Source: Setaria digitata
Lineage: Eukaryota > Nematoda > Chromadorea > Rhabditida > Setariidae
Assembly: GCA_003640385.1 (NCBI GenBank)
Contig: RCAB01000028.1
Coordinates: forward strand, 229,044 to 293,043
Direction: 5' to 3'
Length of the DNA: 64,000 bases
The notes beneath the pieces were generated by a model. It saw nothing but the letters and a program-made list of their open reading frames with translations, had not been told where the DNA came from and searched no databases. The position numbers were made by a program, and so were the translations under genes. Position 1 is the first letter of the stretch. The number at the start of each line of letters is the position of its first letter. Below are positions 1 to 11,324 of the stretch, piece by piece.

Positions 1-78
1 ATATAACTGATTTTTTTGTATATACAAATTTGTATAATGAGCGAGCACTTACCTCATAATGTAAAATAATAATAATAG

Positions 79-561
79 GGGTACGATACAATTGTCGGTG
101 AAAAAGGTGGCCAACTATCTGGTGGCCAGAAACAACGCATTGCTGTTGCACGAGCCATCATTCGAAACCCAGAAGTGCTTTTACTGGATGAAGCAACTAG
201 TGCGCTGGATTCTGAGAGTGAAAAGGTTCAATTTTCAAAATTTGTTCAAAATTGTTTTTATATTATGGGAACCTTAAATCGAAAACTACGGAGCTGCCAA
301 CTCCTAATTTTTTATTTCAAAAAGAAAAATAGTTCCATTGCTCTCATAACCCATAATTACTAGGCAGTACAAGAAGCTTTGGAAAAAGCATGCAAAGGTC
401 GAACATGCATTATCATAGCTCATCGACTATCTAGTATCCAGAATTCTGACCAGATTCTAGTGATGAACGATGGTATTATAGTTGAATCTGGTACCCATCA
501 AGAACTGCTGCATCACAAAGGTCTTTATGCCAAGCTTATCGAAATGCAGAATCTTCAATAG
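79..561 (+). CDS. ABC transporter, P-glycoprotein type (3' end only)
   Basis: Exons 79-225 and 364-561 (stop TAG 559-561); the rest of the gene lies left of the window. These exons encode the end of the second nucleotide-binding domain of a full-length multidrug-type ABC exporter, a membrane ATPase that pumps lipophilic compounds. Visible in order: [10 protein letters not shown], the ABC signature LSGGQ with [10 protein letters not shown], Walker B plus D-loop [13 protein letters not shown], then after the intron the H-loop motif IIIAHRLSS and the usual tail (GTHQELL). The intron 226-363 is GT..AG and falls in phase 0 between ESEK and AVQEAL, a normal join for the family. Assignment to ABCB/P-gp rather than another ABC exporter rests on the tail and is strong; which paralogue cannot be told. 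Confidence 0.93.
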
Positions 562-1045
562 TTTATCACATTTCTACTCTTCACTATCTATGCATTTCGG
601 ATGTTTATACTCACATCCTGCTGCTTCTTTCTGCAGAGCTTACTAATGTTTTCGGGAAAATATATTTTCCTCGGAGGAAACATATATAAGGTTTTGAGGG
701 AACAGTGAAGAACAGTAAATTCCACATGGTATATAACATTCGTCATATCATCTCCCTTTTTACAAATCCACTCAAGTCAACGTTTAATTCCATTTTAAGA
801 TGAGTTTTTTTTCTTTTTTTTTTTTTTTTTTTTTTTTAAGGAAATAAAGTAATATTCTGGCAAGGCACACAATGCATCTTTATAAAAACTTCTGATCTCT
901 CAATGTAATGATCGATAGTTAAAACAAACTACTCTGAGATCGTTTACTTTCTAATCTTTTCGTCAAATTAATTTAAAATAAATTTCATAATTTCAAAAAA
1001 GTCTTGTTTAAAAACTATGATTTTTCTAAAGAATATCTCGATCTC
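562..1045. other. Intergenic, 3' flanks of two convergent genes
   Basis: This stretch lies between the stop of the ABC transporter (+) and the stop of the next gene (-), so it should hold both 3' UTRs. It contains a T-run interrupted by one C around 807-838 and AATAAA at 842-847, which could serve as a polyadenylation signal on the + strand. I see no coding potential. Confidence 0.5.
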
Positions 1046-3643
1046 CTATATCAGTCTCTCAAAGAATCCTCGAGAGCTGAAGTCAATCGGTGAATCTTGT
1101 TGTCGTAAATGCTGATTTGATGGGCGGTATTGTAGTGGATTAATCGGCCTGTAACCATTTCCTGGACTTTCAGCTATTGTTTCAGCATGAGCAGGTCGAG
1201 TATTCTCGTTATTTGATAGTGGCCTAAATTAGGAATAAGTTGAAAGTTCAAAATTTTCTAACTGTTAACTCACTTTTCCCATTGTCAAATTTTTTACAAA
1301 AAAGGCAAAAATTTAAAAAAAAAAAAAAAAAAAAGAAGGGAAGACTAAATAAAATTGATAGAATTTAAATGAAGCTATCTGTTTTGAACGGAGTCAAAAA
1401 GAAAAAAAAGGATAATAAGACTGACTGATTTTGGTTTTCATCCTACAAGAAGTTAATTTTTAAATAAGAGAAGGAACAAAGGAGAAACGTATAATGAGCC
1501 GAGAAAAGACAGAACTTTCTGCGCATTGTGATTTTGCTGGGAAAATTAAATAAATGCAAAGGAGGAGGATTTAAAGAGTAAGTTTCATGAAGCAAGCCAA
1601 AATTTACAAAGAAGAATGTCTACTTCTGAAAATATTGGCCATGACAGTCAGAAGTATAGGTTTGATATTGGAGCTAAAATTTACTACGATGAAAATTGGT
1701 GATAGTGGCCGCAGCTAAGCCCGCAACTGGCGGGCCAGACCATCTTCCACAAAAAGACACATCTTGACCTGCTACCTTCCTTCAGTTCAATACATGCTTA
1801 ACTGGATGTAAAATGAAACCTTTTCGAAAGATAACCATAACATAACTCCCCAACTTGTACTGAACCTGATGACTCAGACTTGAATGTATTGTTTCAATAA
1901 GAATTGTTACTTTTCATTGCGAGTCTATCATAGTAGCCCAAAAACGTTGCAACTTTATCGCAAACCACAAACAAACCGATGTGTTTGGACAGGTTTGCTA
2001 AAATACACAGTGTGTCGCTAGATGACGATGATCATAGTATGGGACACTGGTTTGGTCCCTATATGAAATCACTTCATTGTTATCTTCCCAACGATGAGGC
2101 TTTTATACGGAAAGAAACACGCCCCTGCTCCCTGCTCCCATTGGAGCCTTCATGGTTGAGGTCCCGGAGTTAAATTACTGATTGTTGAAAAGGCAAATAT
2201 CATACTTTTGCGTAACAGCCATTTCTCGCATATGAGATTTCGCGGTCGATTCTCCGGAAATATCACTCGCTCTTGGACATATGACCCGGTACACCCATAC
2301 TCTCACTCCACCTCTGAAACAATTCTTCCTAATCGGTTGGAAAATCCCAGAAACACAGTTGTCTTTAATTGAATAAAGCGTACTGCTCGGTACGAATGTT
2401 CGAGACGAAGTCAAACTCGGGCCCTTCTTTGTTGTAAAGATCCTTCTGGTCGACCATACCACCGGTGTAATATGATCCTAAGGATACCAGGTCTGTACCA
2501 ATATACATTTTGCGGGGTACCGAGAGTGTACAACAACTTTTCAGAATGCTGAAACAGGCTTAATTTGAAGCTGCTTAAAAAGATGAAGTACATTAGGAAG
2601 CAAAGGTCTCTTAACACGAGCTTAGAGCAATTCCCATCAGGTAAGAAGACCAAAAACGCCTTGGGAACAGCTCTAGTTGATGCATTTAGCTACTAAAGTA
2701 CTAAATCAACGACACAGCATACCTTTGTCCATTAGATGCCCATTTCATGCTAGAAAATGTGTCACTTTCAGCTCGACAACTTGCCTGATTGTCGCTACAT
2801 TGAGTACCCGAAGAGCCGCATGGTAACTTGTTGCATTCCGCTTCGATCGCTCCATCTTCATAAACTGTCAACTTTGTTACTACCTGTAAAGAGGTCAATT
2901 TCAACTGTCTTATTCTTGCTGTCAACTAAGCAAGCGCTTCATTTGATTAGTTCATTACCTCCGTGATAAAAGTAGGAAAGTCTCGTCTTTTCCAAACCTG
3001 TCTCGTTCATCTGCTATCTATCTGACTTGATGCTATCACAGAGCCTTTTGTTTCAGCCAATTACCTTACCGTTTGTCGAGTATGTTGCTGATTTGATAGC
3101 ATACTTAGATGCCAAGTCTTATAATAGTCTTATAACTATGCGTAACTGTGTAACTGCCAACAACATCACACTTTTTTCTAAGCAAGGAAGACAAACTTTC
3201 ACAATTTGAGGATACTGAATGAGAATTATTTGTAAAAAAGAATGATAAAGCAAATGTCAAGGATAGCAATTCTTGGCTAATTTCACCTTCCAGTCTAGTC
3301 TTTTCTAATTTCACTTCGCGCTCTTTTCATCACATCTCTTCAATCTTACTTATGTAATTTTCAGTATTCAGATTATAATTTCTATTTTTGCCAAACTACT
3401 CCAGTGCGGGCAGGTGATTAAGTCTCCAAATTACTATGGCCAGACATAAAATGAGAAATAGAAGAAAAGTAGAAGATATAGTATTAATTAGTTGAAAAAT
3501 GCATAATAATAAAAAGACGCTACCTGATTAGGCAGACATTTTGAACCGAGAATTGGCTGCAGGTGATTGTAATTACTAGTAGCAGCGAAAGCTATAGATA
3601 ATGAAAGTAAGGAAAGGAATTGATGTGTACTAGTAGGGGGCAT
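1046..3643 (-). CDS. Secreted protein resembling hedgehog-related (warthog/quahog-type) N-terminal domain
   Basis: Five exons on the minus strand: 3524-3643, 2723-2883, 2384-2548, 2179-2313, 1046-1223 (759 nt, 252 aa). All four introns are GT..AG and the phases (0,2,2,2) close exactly. Residues 1-20 form a signal peptide (MPPTSTHQFLSLLSLSIAFA). Residues about 36-195 are cysteine-rich: EAECNKLPCG, then KSCCTLSVPRKMYIGTD, GSYYTGGMVD, EFDFVSNIRTEQGG and VRVWVYRVICPR. This order (paired Cys, YYTGG, FDF.SN.R, V.VYR..CP) recalls the secreted domains of nematode hedgehog-related proteins. That assignment is from memory of the family pattern and is moderate. The last about 70 residues are low-complexity and polar, and no autoprocessing Hog/Hint domain follows. 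The 955-base last intron could hide a further exon. Confidence 0.6.
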
Positions 3644-5722
3644 TATGCAGCGGAGAAGAACTCAAAAATAGAAGTTTAATATTGTTTTGGACTGAAATAT
3701 AGAGGAGCGACTATGGGAAGGAGTGGATAAGAGACAGTTCAACCACCTTTGACCCAAATGTGTATCGTCGTGTGAACTGGTACTAAAATGCATCTGAAAA
3801 CAAGAAAGTAATCTATTGCCTTAACAGGAGGACGATTAGTTTAAGTGATAAATATAAGGGATAACTTGTAATTGTCTTGTTTTTTTGAACAAAGCAATCT
3901 GGATTGCAGGAAAACTACTCCCTGCAACCCGCAATAAACCCGCAACGAAGCCCTTCATCCATTTCGATCTTTAAATTCTAACGATTCACTAAAATTGTCG
4001 AAATTAACCCAATTACGACGTCATTAATTTTCCTCTTATACATTTTGACGTAAAACATAGGTAACTTAAGGAAAGAATAAGGCTCGAAAGGAACTTACTT
4101 AGAAATGATTGCTGTTGAACTCTTATGTTAAATTTTAATTGCTTTCAGTGCAAATTGATAAAAGAAATCAGTGCACATTTCTAATTGTGATTAACACTGA
4201 TATATATACACATACAATTTATTATCATATTACCTCTTAAAAGTGAAAGGATAAAAGAAGAAAATACAACATTTTTAACAAGGAATTTTGCTCAGCCTAA
4301 TTTAATTCCAGACACATGAATGGAACCTGTAATTCAAGCTTTCTTCCAACAAATGTAATAAAGGTTATTTTACAGTACCTAGTGAACTATACGTAAATTC
4401 TGATTTATTCTACAGTTACCAGTGATAATTAGGCTAGCGAGCCAAAANTATGAATGGAACTTGTAATTCAAGCTTTCTTCCAACAAATGTAATAATAGGT
4501 TATTTTACAGTACCTAGTGAACTATACGTAAATTCTGATTTATTCTACAGTTACCAGTGATAATTAGGCTAGCGAGCCAAAAGTGATAACAGATAAATAG
4601 TCTCATCAGAACATGCTTGACTTACATTTACAAAAGATATCATCTTTCATGTCAGACTGAGGCTACTCATCTCATCTGGTAGTCTACTGCAGTGATATCG
4701 CGAAAGTTGAAATTTAACTCTCAAAATAACATCTGTTTTAATCACACTATGGCAATTTTTTCTCCACAATAATCTTCGAAGTTTTTGTGCTCAAACTTCG
4801 GAAATTGTTTGACATTACCAATGAACTAGTTTCTTCTCGAGTTTTTATCGAGTCAATTAGTTTTTAATTTCCTGTTCATATTTTATGTTTATTACCAGCC
4901 AAAAAATACAGAAGATTCAGTTTTCTCGCAACGGATGAGAATGAGAATATAAAATTGGAACGATTAACATCGCATAGTAACCTTGAAAAACTGATGAAAT
5001 GAATACTGTCATTTTTCAAATTCAATTCCAGAGAAATTATCTGTTGAAACTGCGGACATTGTTGATAAGAGCAGTACCCTCTCTATAGTATCAGGAAATT
5101 TAGATCTCAGTGAAAGAAAAAATTTAGGCTGATAGTATGAGCGAATATTTCAAAGTTTTATTGTAGTGGGTTATTTAGATTGAAAGAACAACTATGATAT
5201 AAACATGTTGACGCAATTTTGTTGGATTTTATATTGGAAGTATTTTTTGTATCGATGTAATGTTACCCTGTCTTCTTTTTTCAAATATGTCCTTAAATTT
5301 AAATAGGTCGGGTCATCCTCATCAAATAAAATATCCTCTTTCCTACCCATGATGTTCTATTTCTTTATAACCCTTAGAAATTACTGATTAGAGGCTCTTT
5401 CAGATCCAATCATTTTAATAACATTACTGTCATCTCTCCACATTTTTTATTTTGATTTTTGGAAATTATTGCCTTTTTCTATTAGCACTTTATATCATTT
5501 GAAAAGCTGGATATAACAATAATATCAGAAGGAGATAAGAAAAAAATATTCTATGGAAACTATCAAAGGTATTTAAGTGATAGGGAAAGACTTAGTTGGG
5601 ACTTTCAAAGTTTGCTAATTTTCTCTTAATTAACGTCTCCATACCTTATGAGCTTCAACTGAATAATAGTACGAATAATTACTAATTTATTCATTCATTC
5701 ACTGCTAATGTTTATTTTATTG
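3644..5722. other. Intergenic, divergent promoters
   Basis: This region lies between two genes transcribed away from each other, the hedgehog-like gene (-) and the secreted-protein gene (+), so it should hold both promoters. It contains the N-joined duplication at 4317-4582. I find no convincing exon and no other feature. Confidence 0.4.
4317..4582. repeat. Direct duplication of about 131 bp flanking a single N
   Basis: Copy 1 (4317-4447) and copy 2 (4451-4582) are nearly identical, differing by one C/T change (CCTG versus CTTG) and a small change in the A/T run (AATAAAGG versus AATAATAGG). They are separated only by N plus TA. A one-base N exactly at the junction suggests that two contig ends carrying the same sequence, possibly two haplotypes, were joined without collapsing. 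A real tandem duplication is the alternative. Confidence 0.9.
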
Positions 5723-5729
5723 TTTTCAG
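5723..5729 (+). promoter_or_regulatory. Candidate trans-splice acceptor (TTTTCAG)
   Basis: A pyrimidine-rich acceptor ends six bases before the ATG at 5736, in front of a signal peptide. This spacing is typical of spliced-leader acceptor sites in nematodes. A 5' UTR intron acceptor would look the same. Confidence 0.45.
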
Positions 5730-5735
5730 AGCAGC

Positions 5736-8700
5736 ATGAAATTATCTAAAATAGCACTAGTTGCAGTACTGATGCAAATAGTTGAAGCTAACGTTAGTAA
5801 ATTGTTCTTATCCTCTTAATTTACCTTAATTATTCAACAAAACAGTCTGCTTGAAGTTAATTGATATTTCTATATTAGAAAAATTCTGAAAGCTAGTTCA
5901 TTTAGTTGAGATAGTTCTCTGTACTCAAACTTTTTATGTGTAACATATCAAACTTGTTAATTCTGAAAATTCCATAAAATATAGAAATTATCATCCATTA
6001 TACATTTGTACTTTATTTTCTGCAGCATCACTGTCATCGTTATCATAATTGCATTACTGATGCTCGAGATAATTATGAACGTTGTATTGGGGGAACAGCA
6101 TCAGCAATCATTACTGATAACGAAAACATAAAGAACATCGATTCGGTGATGAAGCAAGCCGATGAACTGATCATATGTGAAGCTCAAGCTTTACAAAGAA
6201 TTGACGAATACCGGGTTTTCAGTCAAATCTTCTCACAACAATGAATATTTCAAAATCTATCAAAAAATGATTTTTTTAAAAATTAGTATATCAATGCCTC
6301 AGCAAAGAGCTTTTTTAGTATTAATTCCAACTCATTTTTCTAGTTGGCTCGACAGCACGAAGATGAAGATATCTTGAGATGCACAAGTGTTTTTACAACA
6401 CATCCAACTTTCGGGAATGTTAGTGATATCAAAGTAAGAATCTGAACCATGAAACTTCATATTTTTTTTTAATTTAATCTTTTTTTTTTAAATACATGAA
6501 ACTGTGAGACTGCCATGCTTTGGTTCATTAGACCAATTACTGGCTAAGAAACCTTAATATTTATTAATTTTTGCATTTCGATTCTTCTTGAAATTAAATA
6601 GCCATGTTCATATTGTAGAAAATAGCTTGTACCGAAACGCCAAGTTTATGGAATCTCAGAAATTTAGTTGGTGGAAGCAAGATGAGACCAAGTCAGTGCC
6701 GTGAAATCTATGACCTACAAAATCAGAGATGCTCATTCCTACTTAGTTGCTGTCCTGTCTATTCTCTGTGAGAATATTTAACGAATTAAAAAATTAGATG
6801 AAAAAATTCCACAAAATTTCAATTTAAAAAATTAAACTTATCGAGATAGCATAATACTTAAACAAATCATTTGTTGTAAGATAAGATCAAAGTTTCAAAC
6901 CACAAATTCTGAGTCTATTTTGTAAAATTTCTTGAAAGTTGCTTCAGTGCAATTTTGAAAAACTTAAAACGATTTCTTTAGATGTCTGGCATCAGTATCC
7001 TTGAATTCGACAATTCACAGCAAAGTTCTTAATCTTAGAGAGAAGCTAGCTAGTGATGTAAATGAATGTATCAACTCAAGTTCTGCAATTCTAGATGAGA
7101 AAAAGGTGAAGATTTCTGTAATTTATAGAAACATCTGCAAACAGAGGAATCTCTTCTGAATCTTCAGTTTTGCAGACAGAAAGTCATAGAATCGAGAGTT
7201 TACTGAAGAAAATTATGGAGCCATCAAGCGGCTGTTTGGGAAAGACGAAACTATGTAAACCAGAAGCACTCCGTGGACTAAGAGATATCTCAGACAGATT
7301 AGGTTTGAAATTTATTTTTATGACTGATTTGAAATATAATTCGTGCTAGTTTTCCATTTTTCAAAAATAAGTCCGAAATTTTCAGAACATTTTCAAGTTG
7401 AAATTTGACAAAGAACAAACAGATGTGTATGGGAAGAAAATTTTTTCGCAGATACTTTCATTCAGAATTCTATTCTGTTAAAAACAATTTAAAAAATTAT
7501 AACGGTAGTTGCAGAAAAGATGGCAGAAACTATAATTTTAATTAATAAGGCTGGCGACATTAATTCCAAAATTATTTGAAACTTTTACTTTTGTTAAAGC
7601 TAAAACAATGCTTGACTCGTCCAAATTTTGCCCGACACAACGAACAACATCAGGATTGCCAGAAATAGAATGTCGTGAGGTGCAAAATCGTATCAACTGG
7701 AATCTGTCTCTTCTGATTTAAAATTAGTTGCATCGTTTCAGGAAATGACAGATTCCGTAGATTCAGACAGAAATAGAAGTTCATTAACAACAAGAAGGTT
7801 ACACAACATTTTGCAGAGACATCAAAAATTCCGCATGAAGCGACGTATCTTGCAGTAGATTTTCCAAAACCGGAAAAGACGGCACAGTTATCAGCTAATA
7901 CTAAGGCGACGCAATTGTTTGCAGACGAAGATTCAATCTTGATAGCAAATTCTCCAAATACAAGGTCATCGCGGTTTGTAGGCAATACAGGAGTAAAAAG
8001 ATCAAATGATAGTGATTCAGGAAAGTCCTTAGAAAATGGAAAGCTAACTGCCAAAGAAGCTAAAATCTATAATTTATAGACTGAAACCTTCGAAAATGGA
8101 AGATCGAAAGGTTTTTACCGCAGAACAATCTATAAGTTCGTCAGAAATCGAATTCATTCCACCTTTAATCTTTTCTTCAATTGCATCATCTACAAACAAT
8201 TCCAAATCGTCTTCAAACACAAAAAAAGTTTCGCCAACTTCAAAAGATACGGTATCCTTTTTTGAACACTAGTACATGAATGTCTCGAACATTCTTCTAA
8301 TTGAAAAGTGTTTAACGTTAGAAAGCAGTAGCTTCATTTCAATCGAAACGTTCAAATGTCACTTTTCTTTTCCACAGGCCATTTCGAAATGCTATTAGTT
8401 GCGAAGAAAATAATGAAACGAAAATGAGAAAGTACGACATTCAGAATCGTGAACTGAAAACATTTCAGGAAGAAAGTATTGCTTTTTGTGAAAAAACACT
8501 TGCATGTGAGGAGAATTTGAAACAGCGTGAACTAATTTGTCAGCGGCAATATGTGTATCCAAACTTAATTCTTGGTTTGTTTCATTTTTGCGATGATAAC
8601 GAATAGCATTATCAACATCATTAAATGTTAGATCAAAGTGCCGACTAGAAAAATATAGAATTCATTAGGAAGCTAAATGAAAATATCCCTAAATCAACGA

Positions 8701-10158
8701 AGAAGTAGCTTAGATTTCTCATCAAACTATTGAACTCTCAGGTGATCTGAAAATCTTTTTACAACTTGAAATGCATATCTTAGCAACTCATAGAACTTAA
8801 CCATGATTTTAAGTTATCGTCGTTAAGCTTAGCCAGACAAAATTGATAAAATAAAACTCCAGTATCAATTAAATTATTTTGTACTCACTACCTATTATAA
8901 ATCACCTAATCACTTAGGGGAACAATTCCACATTTATTGTTTTTCAAGTTTTCAAACAATATTCAAGCTGACAATTCGATTTGGCCTGCTACAGAATCCT
9001 ACAACAAACTGTCCGATATATCCGACATGTCTGTTCAAGCCGAAATTCTCGCCAACTCGGAGGTTGCGGATATGACAAAGACGATCTCCAAAGCATGCAT
9101 GAGGCCAATAACAACTGATATCTTGCAACAGGTAACAAATTTCAACTTTTTACTCAGCACGAGAATCGGAATCAGTGTGATCTATGAAAACTCCACTTGT
9201 TACAGCTCTCGAAGCTTCTGGGTGAATTGGAATCAAGTCGCAAGTCCTGTACACGTCTCGCCGCTTATAACCAAAATATGCTATCCATTCATGATGTAAA
9301 GTCTTTGATTTTTGAATAAAATGAACAGTGAGTTGAAGGAAGATAGCAGTGGTGCTAAACATAACTTAACTGAGTCATTGAAAATAAGAATTCCATTAAT
9401 TAATTAAATATGATGTTGGTGATAAGGAGTTCAATCAGATAGGAAAAGAAAATCCGAAAGCGACAACTAATGTTCGAGTACTTTATATTGAAGTACTTTG
9501 GGTGTTCGATTTCCTGCTATGCGTTCATGCATAATTTGCACAGCATTAAAGGAGAATGCAAATGAAAATGCGAAAATCTTGATTCAGAAGTCGATGTGCA
9601 GGCAGATGGTAGCTGATGAAATACGGATGGAGAGCGATGTTGACAGGAGTCAGTTTAACGATTTAAAAACTAGACAAAATGGTTTTGACTATTGTACAGC
9701 TAGACTGGCCTCAATAAAAGAGCAGTGCGCGACACTGAGGCAATGCTGTCCAGGTTACACTAAGTAAGTGCACTTAAGTTCGATTCAGTAGTCAAATTTC
9801 AAAGGATGATTATCACTCTGCTTTGAGAGCAAAGGGTTTTTTCCCGCTACTAAATATGATGCGAACTGAAAATTGATACATATCGAAAATGGCTTATCAT
9901 TTCCGTTAAATAGACTATTTGCTACTGCCTGAAACAGAGTTTCGAAATTCTTACATTCTAAATCTGAACAATATTTTTTAAAATTTCAGCAACTCAATTG
10001 AAACTTTCAGATGCACAGAACTGATGATACAATCAGATACGTCCAGCAAATACTACGAAATGTTAAGGCGTACAAAGCAGATACAAAGTGATTGCGAACG
10101 AAAGATCATGGGAACATTGCAGTCGTTACATTCCGCCTTCATACCTCTCAATTCATAA
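5736..10158 (+). CDS. Secreted cysteine-containing nematode protein, family not recognised
   Basis: Starts with a signal peptide (MKLSKIALVAVLMQIVEAN). Well-phased 5' exons: 5736-5792, 6026-6214, 6344-6433, 6619-6767, 6982-7105, 7176-7302, 7600-7679, then one starting at 7742. Well-phased 3' exons: 8378 to about 8577 joined to 8968 to about 9131, 9206-9295, then 9544-9763 joined to 9990-10158 (stop TAA 10156-10158). Segments carry spaced cysteines such as HHCHRYHNC, RCSFLLSCC, IKEQCATLRQCC and IQSDCERK, as in secreted disulphide-bonded proteins. A Ser/Thr-rich linker is coded around 8096-8251. Between 7742 and 8378 the open frames do not connect: three frame changes are needed (near 7791, near 8080, and at the 8378 acceptor), and 9295 to 9544 is also unresolved. 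Either introns or short exons are missed, or the gene is damaged. I assign no function. Confidence 0.6.
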
Positions 10159-11324
10159 CATACTGTTCACCTGTTCGTTACGGTGCTTGATAATCACAAA
10201 TCTGAGCTGCCTCTGTTGTTTGTTCCAGTTGTTTTTACCATTTCTTAGCGAAATCGTTTTATCTGCTCTAAGAGAAGTTAGAACGAGAGCTCATACTACT
10301 CACTTCATTAGCTCTTCAGTATGGAATTTCGTTGGACAGTCTAGGTAGTGCCAATTTATCAATGCTTAACGTGAAATTATGCAATCATCACTTGCATGCT
10401 GCTATCTCTAGTCATTCTAGTTTCTCTACTAGCATTTTTAAATTTTGCGCTAGATATGAAGTAAATTTTCAGTCTGGTTTAATTCGATACTTCGGACACT
10501 TGTTATTAGGTACTGCAATTAGATTTGGTCTAAACAGCTGGCATAAGTAGAAAGATTTAACCTGTCTCACTAACAACATGTTAATTTAAAATGTTCTTTC
10601 TCAAATTATATTCATGAAAAAGGAAAGTATTAATATGCTACACCTATGTTAAATGAACTATTCTAGCCTGAACCACTGAGATAGAGTGATTCGTAAGATG
10701 AGGAGATAGATATAGCAGACCGATTTCTGTACAACACTTAATTCAACAAATATTCGAACATTTGTTGCAAGTTAAGCATATCATGGCAAATAAAAAACAT
10801 CGGTCAGCATTTTTCTGTACTGTTAGAAGCAGCTTGTATCGGATCGAGAAGAGCAGTGCAAACTTTCGTTTTAATCAATTAGATGATTCAGTAAGTGAAT
10901 TTGATCTTTTAAAAGGAAAAGCTTGTATAATCGATATTAATATGTAAACTATTACTTACATTAAGAATGATTCCTGATTACATTAGAAACTAATTACTTG
11001 CATTAAAAACAGTAATTGAATGGCAAACAAGCCATTTCTGAAGAATCTTTCAGGAATTAAAAAAACCTTCGACCAATCTGGTAGTCATTACTTTTCTTCC
11101 TTCACTGAACAATTTTCGGAATGAACAATAGTAATATCTCGGAGTTGTCCAGATAGAAAACAGTTCATAAAAATAGCTCAAAACAAACTTAAAATAAATG
11201 GCCAAGAGTACTGAAGTATCTAGATAAATCTGAGAAGTATGAAGGAAATTCAGAAACAGTGTGAAACGTACTAGATGCTAATTCACAATCAGTCTTAAGG
11301 GATAATGTTGATGCAGCATCTGTT
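10159..11324. other. Intergenic between convergent genes
   Basis: AT-rich sequence between the 3' ends of the secreted-protein gene (+) and the MLT-10-like gene (-). The short ORFs here have no splice or codon support. I see nothing else. Confidence 0.4.
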
